From Telmatactis stephensoni (taxonomy: Eukaryota; Cnidaria; Anthozoa; Actiniaria; Isophelliidae): a DNA stretch of 64,000 nucleotides. Of this stretch, positions 24,301 through 34,206 are shown one piece after another (the first letter of the stretch is position 1; each line of letters begins with the position of its first letter). The position numbers and the translations under genes were made by a program. The stretch is taken from NCBI GenBank assembly GCA_029948255.1, contig JALIZF010001620.1, positions 1 to 64,000 of the forward strand. Reading direction: 5' to 3'. Below the pieces are notes generated by a model. The model had not been told where the DNA came from. It saw nothing but the letters and a program-made list of their open reading frames with translations, and ran no database searches.

Positions 24301-25725
24301 ATAACTTAAGTAAGCTTAACTGATGTAAGCTTAAGTTTTAACTTAAGTTAACTTCTTCGAGTGTGAAATAAACTTGGAAAAAATCTGAGCCCTCGGCGAC
24401 TTTCCGAGTGATTATAACTCCATTCATAAACATTGTGAGATAGTTTAAAAAACGAGAAAATATTAACTTTACCTTTTCAGTGTAAAAAACAAACTTATTG
24501 TATGTCAAAGTAGATATTTCCCAGAGTATTTCCCTTGCAAAGCGTGTGGTATGTATGCCTCCTTGTTTCTCCTAAACTATCCAAACTACGCGCGCGCGCG
24601 TTCATTTTTGGATTTTTCCCGCCCAAATTACACCACAGGAAGCCCAAATCGTAATTGTTGGAGAAAATGGGAATGTTTGGTGAAAAGCAAAACTTCATTT
24701 TAATTCAGTCAAAATTCGAGTACCAGAGAGTACGAAACAAAGACAATCATGCAAGTGCAAAACGAGTGCAAACGTTTTCTAGAAATATTACGATCAACTT
24801 GACCCTTTCAGCAAAACGGTGCATCATGGGTAATCAGGGCATTCTGTCAGCCATCGTCAGCCATCACAGAAAACGTGAATGAATATGTTTAGATGTTTGT
24901 TTTGCAAGTAAAAACGGAAAGTTACATGAAAGTTTTTACATCAGTCAATGAAACAACTACTGATTTCATCTTTGAAGACTTCTGGCAGCTTTTAAAGCAG
25001 AATCATTGAAAAATCACGTCTACTTACACCAGCGAATCGACCGGTAAAAAAGACATCAGGTGAGCAAAAAAGTCAAAACAACATGATTTTTCCTTATCAT
25101 TGAAACTGCTATGAATACAACTTGTTACCTTTCCTTTTGAATCCTCTTTTTTCATAATTATTTTGATTTTTTTGAGCGTTCTCTTCCCTCTTTCCGTGAA
25201 GCTAAAAAGTAGTAAGTTAAGTCAGTTACACTATCACAACTTGGTGCAAGATCAACATTTTTGATAGACAAAAACTTTAACGTAAGCAATCAATATGACT
25301 GTTAAGTCAATAGCAAATAAATGATTTTCAAGTTATTGAGAACCTCAATAAAGTATTATTGGAAAATTTAAAGAAAAGTTTTTGTCATTTCGTGGCATTT
25401 TGAACCTACTTTTGACCTGAAGGCTTGCATGATACGTTCGCCGGGCGAACGCACTCAGAGCAATGACTAAATAATCATTATTTTTACTTACACAGATGGA
25501 ATATTTGAATTTTTCCAATATGAACTGGAATGGATGGTTGATCAGTGGTTAGCTAGCTTTAAAAGTCAGGAAGGGAATCTTCGCAACGAGCGACCCAAGA
25601 ACTGCCGCAAACCACGTACCATAAAAATGTGCGATCCCGTACATTCAAGGATGGCGAAGAAGTCCAAGAAGAAGAAGAAGAAGAAAGTTTGGGATTTACA
25701 TGAAATCTATACACTTAATATTTGA
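21363..25725 (+). CDS. TPR-repeat protein with Ser/Ala-rich minisatellite, Gly-rich tract and basic tail (two exons)
   Basis: Exon 1 (21363-22419) starts at ATG in AAAATGTCT and runs open to a GTAGGT donor in phase 1. Exon 2 (25496-25725) follows the acceptor TTTTACTTACACAG and continues in frame to TGA. Joined length is 428 aa. Residues 20-210 have the helical-pair pattern of tetratricopeptide repeats: blocks at 34-67 (ALTWRGRAYSIIGKAAEAK), 92-125, 142-176 and 177-210, with Gly/Ala/Trp at TPR positions. Residues about 245-300 are an 18-aa repeat (YSAGARYQAPSSSHQ), encoded by a 54-bp minisatellite. A Gly/Ser/Asp-rich tract follows, then a basic end with a poly-Lys run (KSKKKKKKK). TPRs are protein-protein interaction scaffolds; the partner is unknown. 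The intron holds most of a 4.38-kb inverted-repeat element, and exon 2 lies inside that element, so the tail may be exonised transposon sequence. Without splicing, exon 1 reads to a stop at 22427. The TPR call is fairly secure; the splice is inferred. Confidence 0.7.
22107..22290 (+). repeat. 54-bp coding minisatellite in the TPR gene
   Basis: Three units of 54 bp (18 codons), starting around CAGTACTCAGCTGGTGCAAG, the last degenerate. The period is a multiple of three, so copy-number change keeps the frame. The third tandem unit of the locus (40,475 onward) has about two more copies, showing length variation. Confidence 0.85.
23296..23735 (+). repeat. Palindrome array, left arm, unit 1
   Basis: About ten copies of a roughly 44-bp unit, each with the perfect 18-bp palindrome GTGCATAGATCTATGCAC followed by CTCTATATAAAAAAG and CCAATATCAA. 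The first copy is degenerate (ends GCATCATT). Repeated frames reading MHRSMHLYIKK are artefacts. It lies in the intron of the TPR gene. Confidence 0.95.
23877..24096 (-). CDS. Possible minus-strand exon inside the TIR element (72 codons, function unknown)
   Basis: On the minus strand a good acceptor (pyrimidine run ending TTTTTACAG) at 24097-24105 opens 72 codons ending in TAA at 23877. The frame begins with one base of a split codon, then reads SKHGIQLRFEGRFCKMMFHT and on to a Trp-rich end (ILWLWN). About 0.95 kb upstream on the same strand, a GTAAGT donor (near 25,031) follows a short frame starting ATGTCT and ending in the matching phase. A minus-strand AATAAA lies near 22,892. The stretch is kept in all three units with one substitution seen (units 2 and 3). 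I recognise no domain. It could be the last exon of a gene carried by the element, or a chance frame. Confidence 0.35.
24615..24632. promoter_or_regulatory. E2F-like site (TTTCCCGCCC) in the TIR element
   Basis: TTTTTCCCGCCCAAATT is an E2F/DP-type motif (reverse: TTTGGGCGGGAAA). It adjoins a (CG)n run at 24,590. It might mark a promoter inside the element, conserved in all three tandem units. Motif seen; function inferred. Confidence 0.25.
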
Positions 25726-25775
25726 CTTTCTTCATAAAGTGGTGCATGATATTTGTTTTGTTTTGTTTTTCATAA

Positions 25776-26466
25776 GTGGTGCATAGATCTATGCACTTGA
25801 TATTTGACTTTTTTATATAGAGGTGCATAGATCTATGCACTTGATATTGGGCTTTTTTATATAGAGGTGCATAGATCTATGCACTTGATATTTGGCTATC
25901 CTCATATAGTGGTGCATAGATCTATGCACTTGATATTTGACTTTTTTCATATAGAGGTGCATAGATCTATGCACTTGATATTGGGCTTTTTTTATATAGA
26001 GGTGCATAGATCTATGCACTTGATATTGGGCTTTTTTATATAGAGGTGCATAGATCTATGCACTTGGTATTTGGGCTTTTTTATATAGAGGTGAATAGAT
26101 CTATGCACTTGATATTGGCCTTTTTTTTATATAGAGGTGCATAGATCTATGCACTTGATATTTGGCCTTTTTATATAGAGGTGCATAGATCTATGCACTT
26201 GATATTGGGCCTTTTTTATATAGAGGTGCATAGATCTATGCACTTGATATTGGCCTTTTTTATATAGAGGTGCATAGATCTATGCACTTGATATTTGGCC
26301 TTTTTTATATAGAGGTGCATAGATCTATGCACTTGATATTGGGCTTTTTTTAGATAGAGGTGCATAGATCTATGCACTTGATATTTGACTTTTTTCATAA
26401 ATGGTGCATAGATCTATGTACTTGATATTGGGCTTTTTTATATAGATGTGCATAGATCTATGCGCC
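25776..26466 (-). repeat. Palindrome array, right arm, unit 1
   Basis: About sixteen copies of the same 44-bp unit as in 23,296-23,735 but in reverse orientation (palindrome followed by TTGATATTGG and GCTTTTTTATATAGAGG). The two arrays are therefore inverted around about 2 kb of internal sequence. One copy has GTGAATAG in place of GTGCATAG. This array is the target of the Polinton-like insertion in unit 2. Confidence 0.95.
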
Positions 26467-26613
26467 AATTGGATCATTAGCACTGCAAAGATTTATGTAC
26501 TGTTGTTGTGTACAATATGTGCATTTCTTATAAAGTTGTTACATGCACTGCTGCTAATGTGTGATATTTTGTTATATAAATGTCTATTTCCTGCTGTATA
26601 TTCGAAAAAGAGA

Positions 26614-26624
26614 ATGCAAAATAA
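26614..26624 (+). terminator. Candidate poly(A) signal for the TPR transcript
   Basis: GCAAAATAAAGAAATATCC carries AATAAA about 0.9 kb after the exon 2 stop and just past the palindrome array. If used, the array would lie in the 3' UTR and be transcribed. Inference only. Confidence 0.3.
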
Positions 26625-27444
26625 AGAAATATCCAAAAAATGGCCTTATCAGTGTTTATGTGGATTTATCATCCTGCCATTTTAGCCCCATATTGCACCA
26701 ATTAATAAATTTGACTTGAATCAAAAAAATAAATTTGAAAACTGTTCATTTATTGACAAATAATCGATTTTGATCTTGTGAGAAATAACAATTTGCAAAG
26801 TTGGCATAGAATCAGACAAACTTGAAAAGTCATTACACTCTAGGTTTTTAGAGAAAATTGAAAAGTGCCAAAATTGGACATTTTTCATATAAAAAAGCAC
26901 AAAAAATGACCAAAACTGAACATTAAAAAAAAAAAACCCAATAGTGCAAAAGTGCAAAAATAGTTTTCAACTTGTTCTTACACAAGAATCTACAAGAATC
27001 ATTGACACTCCCCGATCACTAATTGACTTGATTGTTATTCATTTAAAGATTTGTGAAATGAATAAATTGGATGACAGGGAGAACCCACAGAGACAGCTCC
27101 AATAACGGGGTCCCAAAATACGAAAAAGAAAGGTCTAATGATAATTTAGAGAAAGTATAAAATATAATCCTACCGTATTAAGGACGTTCACGGGCATTGT
27201 CCACGTGCACTTTTACAGCGCTAGCGCACGCGCTACCTCAATAAATCCAAGAGGGCGGTCGACAATTTTTTTTTCGGTAATGGCTTTTTTCGAATTTTTT
27301 AAATGGAAATTATTTAAAAAGAAGAAGAAGAAAAAAAATTACAAAAATGAATTTTACCGAGAAAACAAATCGTCCATTTTGAAAAACCACAGAAAAAAGG
27401 ATGGAAAAGATTCTATTTAACCCAGTCTCCTCTACTTAACTGCT

Positions 27445-27749
27445 AGCTGGTGCAAGATATCAAGCGCCGTCAAGTTTCCACCAGCCATCGCAGTACTCAG
27501 CTGGTGCAAGATATCGAGCGCCGTCAAGTTCCCACCAATCATCGCAGTACTCAGCTGGCGCAAAATCTCAAGTGCCGTCAAGTACCCAACGGCAATTACA
27601 ACCCTCAGCTGGTCCAAGATCTCGAGATCAGAGCGGTAGATCTCTCAGTGGTCGTGAAAGTGGAAAATCCGGGGGCTCAAGTGGGATAGGTGGACAGGGA
27701 AAAGGAGGATCGAATGATGGGAACGGCGGCGATGACAACAACAGTGATG
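27445..27749 (+). pseudogene. Duplicated 3' part of TPR-gene exon 1 (unit 2)
   Basis: Copy of the minisatellite, Gly-rich tract and GTAGGT donor of the TPR gene, starting inside the minisatellite. The TPR domain and start codon are absent, so it cannot make the full protein alone. The frame is still open, and it could only serve as an alternative downstream exon of the intact gene. Three 54-bp units are present. Confidence 0.75.
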
Positions 27750-28617
27750 GTAGGTAAAATATTAATATCAAAGAAGTAGATAGGTATAATCTCGAGATAT
27801 ATATTAAAGATAGCGTATTGCAAAAGTTCTGACACATTTGACAATCTATAAATACTATTTATAATATATTAAAAGTGACAAATATATTATGCGAGAACTT
27901 CGCACTTTTGATTAAAAGCGGCTTAACAAGTTGAAAACTATTTTTGCACTTTTGCACTATTGGATTTTTTTTTAAATTGTTCAGTTTTGGTCATTTTTTG
28001 TGTTTTTTATATGAAAAATGTCCAATTTGGTGTTCACAACGAAATCCCTCAATTCTTCAAATTGAAACATGTCCTTGATTGAGACATTTTTCCTATTATT
28101 AACAGATGTTGGTACATGAAATTTGAACAAAAAGTGGACATTGTCATTTACATTGTAAAATGAATTTTTAAGATGTAGTTAAAATCAACACAAAAACAAT
28201 TTTCATCCAACAGCTCAAACTTTTTATTTCCAATTTTGGGCATGTGGTTGAAACCAAGGTTTACATATCAATTAGATGATCAATATCAGACACATGTGCA
28301 AGTTAACAAAGTGATAAATGTCACTAAATCAATCATTTTATTAAAACTTAAATCCCAGCAATGTTATTTTTGTAAAAAATGTCCATAATGGAACCAACTA
28401 TCACTTGCCCCAAGAGAAAATGCTTGTGATATTGATAATTGTACAAAAAGTGGAATATTATGTAGAAAATGCCTGAATTGACATCTTCAAGTCAATATAG
28501 GTTGAATTCATGGCATATATCTACGCTGTGACATATACAAAAAGTCGAAAACCATGTATGCACAACTAAAGTGGACAAAGTCAAGAATCAAGTGTATAGA
28601 GACCTATGTAAAACCAG

Positions 28618-29060
28618 ATATACGAAGTGCATAGATCTATGCATCATTATAAGGCCAATGCCAAACAAATCAAGTGCATAGATCTATATGCACCTCTATA
28701 TAAAAAAGCCCAAATTATATCAAGTGCATAGATCTATGCACCTCTATCTAAAAAAGCCCAATATCAAGTGCATAGATCTATGCACCTCTATATAAAAAAG
28801 GCCAATATCAAGTGCATAGATCTATGCACCTCTATATAAAAAAGGCCAAATATCAAGTGCATAGATCTATGCACCTCTATATAAAAAAGCCCAAATACCA
28901 AGTGCATAGATCTATGCACCTCTATATAAAAAAGCCCAATATCAAGTGCATAGATCTATGCACCACTTATGAAAAAAGTCAAATATCAAGTGCATAGATC
29001 TATGCACCTCTATATGAAAAAATTCAAATATCAAGTGCATAGATCTATGCACCACTATAT
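28618..29060 (+). repeat. Palindrome array, left arm, unit 2
   Basis: Copy of the array at 23,296-23,735. One unit carries an extra TA (GATCTATATGCACC), which breaks the 18-bp palindrome; the same change is in unit 3. Confidence 0.93.
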
Positions 29061-30805
29061 GGAAAAAGCCAAGTATCAGTAGTTTTGAAACTAGCATTCA
29101 ACCGGAGATCAATCAAATCACTTAATTGATGCAAATGGCGATTCCCGTTCTAAAACAGGAGAAAAGTACTTGATATGCACGACAAAAGTCTTAAATTTAA
29201 TTTAATACTTAGTTCCACAACCAAAGAATCGGCATTGGACATCTCTGAAGGTGATGAAGTACTATCCATATCAATTCTTGGACCACATCACTAAAACTAA
29301 AGTGTACATGTCCCTCCAAATCTGATGGCCGAGAAAAGGTAGACTGGCTTTCTTTATCTTCTGCAGCGGTATGAAACATCATTTTGCAAAAACGTCCTTC
29401 AAAACGAAGTTGGATTCCATGTTTTGATCTGTAAAAATTTTTTTCAATGTTAAAACAATATCAAGCCACCTTGCATGGACAAAAATTAATAGTGAGGAGG
29501 GCATTTAGCCTATAAAATTTGATCAAAATCGTATTTTTTTCGATCGTCCAAACTATAAACTTTGTAAAGGCTCAAAACGGCTCGTCAAAAATGCATTTGT
29601 TGGAATCATTGTGAGGTTTAAGTAATAATCTTATAACTTAAGTAAGCTTAACTGATGTAAGCTTAAGTTTTAACTTAAGTTAACTTCTTCGAGTGTGAAA
29701 TAAACTTGGAAAAAATCTGAGCCCTCGGCGACTTTCCGAGTGATTATAACTCCATTCATAAACATTGTGAGATAGTTTAAAAAACGAGAAAATATTAACT
29801 TTACCTTTTCAGTGTAAAAAACAAACTTATTGTATGTCAAAGTAGATATTTCCCAGAGTATTTCCCTTGCAAAGCGTGTGGTATGTATATATGCCTCCTT
29901 GTTTCTCCTAAACTTATGGATCCAAACTACGCGCGCGCGCGTTCATTTTTGGATTTTTCCCGCCCAAATTACACCACAGGAAGCCCAAATCGTAATTGTT
30001 GGAGAAAATGGGAATGTTTGATGAAAAGCAAAACTTCATTTTAATTCAGTCAAAATTCGAGTACCAGAGAGTACGAAACAAAGACAATCATGCAAGTGCA
30101 AAACGAGTGCAAACGTTTTCTAGAAATATTACGATCAACTTGACCAGGGCATTCTGTCAGCCATCGTCAGCCATCACAGAAAACGTGAATGAATATGTTT
30201 AGATGTTTGTTTTGCAAGTAAAAACGGAAAGTTACATGAAAGTTTTTACATCAGTCAATGAAACAACTACTGATTTCATCTTTGAAGACTTCTGGCAGCT
30301 TTTAAAGCAGAATCATTGAAAAATCACGTCTACTTACACCAGCGAATCGACCGGTAAAAAAGACATCAGGTGAGCAAAAAAGTCAAAACAACATGATTTT
30401 TCCTTATCATTGAAACTGCTATGAATACAACTTGTTACCTTTCCTTTTGAATCCTCTTTTTTCATAATTATTTTGATTTTTTTGAGCGTTCTCTTCCCTC
30501 TTTCCGTGAAGCTAAAAAGTAGTAAGTTAAGTCAGTTACACTATCACAACTTGGTGCAAGATCAACATTTTTGATAGACAAAAACTTTAACGTAAGCAAT
30601 CAATATGACTGTTAAGTCAATAGCAAATAAATGATTTTCAAGTTATTGAGAACCTCAATAAAGTATTATTGGAAAATTTAAAGAAAAGTTTTTGTCATTT
30701 CGTGGCATTTTGAACCTACTTTTGACCTGAAGGCTTGCATGATACGTTCGCCGGGCGAACGCACTCAGAGCAATGACTAAATAATCATTATTTTTACTTA
30801 CACAG

Positions 30806-31035
30806 ATGGAATATTTGAATTTTTCCAATATGAACTGGAATGGATGGTTGATCAGTGGTTAGCTAGCTTTAAAAGTCAGGAAGGGAATCTTCGCAACGAG
30901 CGACCCAAGAACTGCCGCAAACCACGTACCATAAAAATGTGCGATCCCGTACATTCAAGGATGGCGAAGAAGTCCAAGAAGAAGAAGAAGAAGAAAGTTT
31001 GGGATTTACATGAAATCTATACACTTAATATTTGA
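30806..31035 (+). pseudogene. Duplicated TPR-gene exon 2 (unit 2)
   Basis: Identical in layout to 25,496-25,725: acceptor TTTTACTTACACAG, open frame with poly-Lys run, TGA stop. Could be spliced as an alternative last exon but lacks its own complete gene. Confidence 0.7.
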
Positions 31036-31085
31036 CTTTCTTCATAAAGTGGTGCATGATATTTGTTTTGTTTTGTTTTTCATAA

Positions 31086-31446
31086 GTGGTGCATAGATCT
31101 ATGCACTTGATATTTGACTTTTTTATATAGAGGTGCATAGATCTATGCACTTGATATTGGGCTTTTTTATATAGAGGTGCATAGATCTATGCACTTGATA
31201 TTTGGCTATCCTCATATAGTGGTGCATAGATCTATGCACTTGATATTTGACTTTTTTCATATAGAGGTGCATAGATCTATGCACTTGATATTGGGCTTTT
31301 TTTAGATAGAGGTGCATAGATCTATGCACTTGATATTGGGCTTTTTTATATAGAGGTGCATAGATCTATGCACTTGGTATTTGGGCTTTTTTATATAGAG
31401 GTGAATAGATCTATGCACTTGATATTGGCCTTTTTTTATATAGAGG
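31086..31446 (-). repeat. Palindrome array, right arm, unit 2 (first part, before insertion)
   Basis: About eight 44-bp units, cut at TATAGAGG by the Polinton-like element. The array resumes at 39,119 with TAGAGGTGCATAG. Confidence 0.93.
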
Positions 31447-31660
31447 AGTAGTAGGAAAAGGAGAGTTCTAAGACCGAGGTACGAGGTACGCCCCCCCCCC
31501 CCCCCAACCCCCAGCCCGGTAGGGCTACCTCCCCTCTCTGGGGTATGGGGTACGACCCCTCCCCCTACTAGCCCGGTAGGGCTACCCCTTTCTGAGGTAT
31601 GATGAGGTACGACCCCTCCCCCTCGAGCCCGCTAGGGCTACCCCTCTCCCTTTCTGAGGT
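31447..31660 (+). repeat. Left terminal inverted repeat of the Polinton-like element, outer part
   Basis: Mirrors 38,900-39,118: the terminal 51 bp, a poly-C run, then repeated blocks AGCCCGGTAGGGCTACC and GAGGTATGATGAGGTACGACC. Inner sub-repeats vary in number between the two ends. The TIR resumes at 33,674 after the nested element. Confidence 0.85.
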
Positions 31661-31739
31661 ATATTATACGGTGGCTCCAAAGGGACATCCGAGATACGAC
31701 ACAAAAATGTACGAAATTATTGAAATCTTCGAGTTTTTT

Positions 31740-32252
31740 ACAAAATCTTCAAGATAAATCTTCGAGATAATAAATCTTCGAGTTACAAAATCTTCGAGAT
31801 AATAAATCTTCGAGTTACAAAATCTTCGAGATAGTAAATCTTCGAGATACTAAATCTTCGAGTTGCAAAATCTTCGAGATACAAAATCTTCGAGATACAA
31901 AATCTTCGAGATAAAAAATCTTCGAGTTACAAAATCTTCGAGATACAAAATCTTCGAGTTACAAAATCTTCGAGTTACAAAATCTTCGAGATAGTAAATC
32001 TTCGAGTTACAAAATCTTCGAGATACAAAATCTTCGAGATACAAAATCTTCGAGTTGCAAAATCTTCGCGATACAAAATCTTCGCGATACTAAATCTTCG
32101 CGATACTAAATCTTCGCGATACTAAATCTTCGCGATACTAAATCTTCGCGATACTAAATCTTCGCGATACTAAATCTTCGCGATACTAAATCTTCGCGAT
32201 ACTAAATCTTCGCGATACTAAATCTTCGCGATACTAAATCTTCGCGATACAT
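31740..32252 (+). repeat. 16-bp tandem array, left arm of fold-back
   Basis: Roughly thirty units of AAATCTTCGAGATAC(A/T). The last twelve or so carry GCGA in place of GAGA and are nearly identical, pointing to recent local expansion. Confidence 0.92.
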
Positions 32253-32295
32253 CGACTTGTCCGCGCGGCCCTGGGACACAATTCCTGGAGTCAAC

Positions 32296-32316
32296 ATGGC
32301 GGATGACGAGTGTGAG
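32296..32316 (+). other. Seven-codon start exon with splice donor, left arm of fold-back
   Basis: AACATGGCGGATGACGAG continues to TGTGAG, followed by GTGAGT, a strong donor. Read in frame: Met-Ala-Asp-Asp-Glu-Cys-Glu. The same block lies inverted at 32,810-32,830. It has the look of a captured host first exon with promoter-proximal sequence; this is inference. Confidence 0.45.
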
Positions 32317-32809
32317 GTGAGTCCGAGATTTTATGGCTTTTGAAGCCTTTCTCATAAATTATTGACGTATTTGCTTCTTTCTATAAGGTTGTTAAGTACT
32401 TAAGAGTGTTACCCCTTATAAACATTTTAAGGTTCCTCAACGTCCCGGGGGGGAGGGGGGAGGGGGGGAGGAGGGGGTTGTAAAAAATAATTCTCTCATC
32501 TGTTAAAAGGATACTAGTTCTTGTTGTAGTGTCCAAACAGTGTATATAATTGGGAAGCATCTCGGATAACTGCCAAACCCCAAGCCTTCAGATCTTGGGA
32601 GAAAATGCCGATCTATGCCTCACCGACGTCCCCGTTTGTTATTTTTTCCGGACTCGTCAAATTTTGTCGTTCTTTCGAAAAACAACTAGCATCAAATATT
32701 TAATTAATAGAGAAATTAAATGTTGAAATTAAAGAGATATAATTTTAAAAGATAAATACGTCAATAATTTATGAGAAAGGTTTCAAATGCCATAATATCT
32801 CGGACTCAC

Positions 32810-32830
32810 CTCACACTCGTCATCCGCCAT
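32810..32830 (-). other. Seven-codon start exon with splice donor, right arm of fold-back
   Basis: Minus-strand copy of 32,296-32,316 with the ATG at 32,830 and the GTGAGT donor just below 32,810. Both copies point toward the centre of the element. Flanking sequence (CATAAATTATTGACGTATT, CCTGGGACACAATT) is also shared. Confidence 0.45.
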
Positions 32831-32877
32831 GTTGACTCCAGGAATTGTGTCCCAGGGCCGCGCGGATAAGTCGATGT

Positions 32878-33608
32878 ATCTCGAAGATTTTGCAACTCGA
32901 AGATTTTTTATCTCGAAGATTTTGTATCTCGAAGATTTAGTATCTCGAAGATTTAGTATCTCGAAGATTTTGTAACTCGAAGATTTTGCAACTCGAAGAT
33001 TTTTTATCTCGAAGATTTAGTATCGCGAAGATTTAGTATCGCGAAGATTTAGTATCGCGAAGATTTAGTATCGCGAAGATTTAGTATCGCGAAGATTTAG
33101 TATCGCGAAGATTTAGTATCGCGAAGATTTAGTATCGCGAAGATTTTGTATCGCGAAGATTTTGTATCGCGAAGATTTTGTATCGCGAAGATTTTGCAAC
33201 TCGAAGATTTTGTATCTCGAAGATTTTGTATCTCGAAGATTTTGTAACTCGAAGATTTACTATCTCGAAGATTTTGTAACTGGAAGATTTATTATCTCGA
33301 AGATTTTGTAACTCGAAGATTTTGTATCTCGAAGATTTTGTATCTCGAAGATTTTGTAACTCGAAGATTTTGTAACTCGAAGATTTTGTATCTCGAAGAT
33401 TTTGTAACTCGAAGATTTTTTATCTCGAAGATTTTGTATCTCGAAGATTTTGTATCTCGAAGATTTTGCAACTCGAAGATTTAGTATCTCGAAGATTTAC
33501 TATCTCGAAGATTTTGTAACTCGAAGATTTATTATCTCGAAGATTTTGTAACTCGAAGATTTATTATCTCGAAGATTTATCTTGAAGATTTTGTAAAAAA
33601 CTCGAAGA
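32878..33608 (-). repeat. 16-bp tandem array, right arm of fold-back
   Basis: Over forty units of the reverse complement of the left-arm repeat (TCTCGAAGATTTTGTA types), with a central homogenised block of TATCGCGAAGATTTAG at about 33,022-33,190 and mixed variants outside. The order of variants partly mirrors the left arm; copy number is higher. Confidence 0.92.
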
Positions 33609-33673
33609 TTTCAATAATTTCGTACATTTTTGTGTCGTATCTCGGATGTCCCTTTGGAGCCACCGTAATATTA

Positions 33674-33758
33674 CGTCATATTGGAGTATCATGGGGTACG
33701 AGCGCAGCGAGTTTCCGGTACAATGATTACGGGGTCGATGACGTCATTGGTGGTGCAA
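33674..33758 (+). repeat. Left TIR of the Polinton-like element, inner part
   Basis: GGGGTACGAGCGCAGCGAG..GTTTCCGGTACA..GATTACGG..GTCGATGACGTCATTGGTGGTGCAA is the reverse complement, with changes, of 38,772-38,842. It shows that the fold-back at 31,667-33,667 lies inside the TIR. Confidence 0.85.
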
Positions 33759-33852
33759 CAAGTGGGATAAAACAGGATGGTTGAAAACCGAAAAACCAAA
33801 TCCTGGTGACCTCCGACAAGAAAGAGACTTACTCGAAGAAACATTAATAAAG

Positions 33853-34206
33853 ATGGACCCATTCAAGTTCATGAAAAAACAGTTCGTTTCCACCTATGCA
33901 GTAGAAGTGTGCAAACACCTGTACGAAATCAACATGAAAGACTGTTGTGGATGTCGTCTTCCAAACAGTAACGTACAGTGCTTATTGTTGACAGAAGACG
34001 AAAAGATCGAACTTCACTTTGAGCAGGCCCTCAGAAATGTAAATATACTGAAAGTGATAAACAGAGTGATGGACAATATGAGACCTTTCCAACTAACCAT
34101 TGAGGCAGAGGCCGAACTCTACAGCTGGACAGAGAGAAATCCAGCATTGTTACCGGAAACTTATCAAATGATTAAAGACACTGTGAAAGTGATACGAATG
34201 TATTAA
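33853..34206 (+). CDS. Small Cys-containing protein of the Polinton-like element (117 aa), function unknown
   Basis: The frame is open from 33,781, but the first ATG in frame (AAGATGGACCC) is at 33,853, giving 117 aa ending VIRMY. It lies 94 bp inside the left TIR. A Cys cluster near residues 31-46 (CCGCRLPNSNVQC) with a His about 15 residues later could bind zinc. The remainder is predicted mostly helical, with no signal peptide or membrane segment. AATAAA at 34,243 lies 37 nt past the stop. It converges on the ATPase gene. I do not recognise the family; a small structural, DNA-binding or regulatory protein is possible. The intact frame inside a bounded element supports it being real. Confidence 0.65.
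   Translation: MDPFKFMKKQFVSTYAVEVCKHLYEINMKDCCGCRLPNSNVQCLLLTEDEKIELHFEQALRNVNILKVINRVMDNMRPFQLTIEAEAELYSWTERNPALLPETYQMIKDTVKVIRMY

Larger units (their letters stand above)
22595..26976. mobile_element. 4.38-kb terminal-inverted-repeat element with subterminal palindrome arrays (unit 1 copy)
   Basis: The left end AACAAGTTGAAAACTATTTT and the matching block up to ATGAAAAATGTCCAATTTGG (22,595-22,700) are repeated in reverse at 26,870-26,976. Flanking CTT on both sides is a possible 3-bp target duplication. Inside are two palindrome arrays in opposite orientation and, between them, exon 2 of the TPR gene on the plus strand and a 220-nt exon-like frame on the minus strand. No transposase is recognised, so it is non-autonomous or of an unfamiliar class. 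Copies sit at 27,925-40,006 (interrupted) and 41,063-45,444. Confidence 0.65.
22114..27444 (+). repeat. Tandem segmental duplication, unit 1 (5.33 kb)
   Basis: The sequence from inside the TPR-gene minisatellite to ACTTAACTGCT is repeated almost identically at 27,445-40,474 (after removing the 7.67-kb insertion) and 40,475-45,901. The junction between units reads CAGTCTCCTCTACTTAACTG|CTAGCTGGTGC in both cases, whereas unit 3 runs into different DNA after CAGTCTCCTCT. This marks a true tandem duplication, not assembly shuffling alone. Confidence 0.9.
31667..33667. mobile_element. 2.0-kb fold-back element nested in the Polinton TIR
   Basis: The ends are inverted (TACGGTGGCTCCAAAGGGAC / GTCCCTTTGGAGCCACCGTA) and flanked by ATATTA on both sides (31,661-31,666 and 33,668-33,673), a 6-bp target duplication. 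A TA duplication with CGGTGG ends is the alternative reading. Each arm has a terminal unique part, tandem 16-bp units (AAATCTTCGAGATAC plus one base; a homogenised GCG variant nearest the centre), then about 110 bp with CCCTGGGACACAATTCCTGG and a start-codon exon. The central 0.4 kb is unique, with a G-rich run at 32,445-32,477. No transposase seen. The layout resembles Foldback (FB) elements, whose long inverted repeats are also made of tandem short units. Confidence 0.8.

Noticed and set aside
23296..26466. Regular repeats resembling a CRISPR array
   Set aside because: The spacers are not unique but near-identical, the unit is a palindrome with an AT-rich linker, no cas genes are present and the context is eukaryotic.
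31850..32044. Open frame reading LEDFVTRRF repeats in the fold-back array
   Set aside because: Product of the 16-bp tandem repeat; changes frame with each unit and is mirrored in the other arm.
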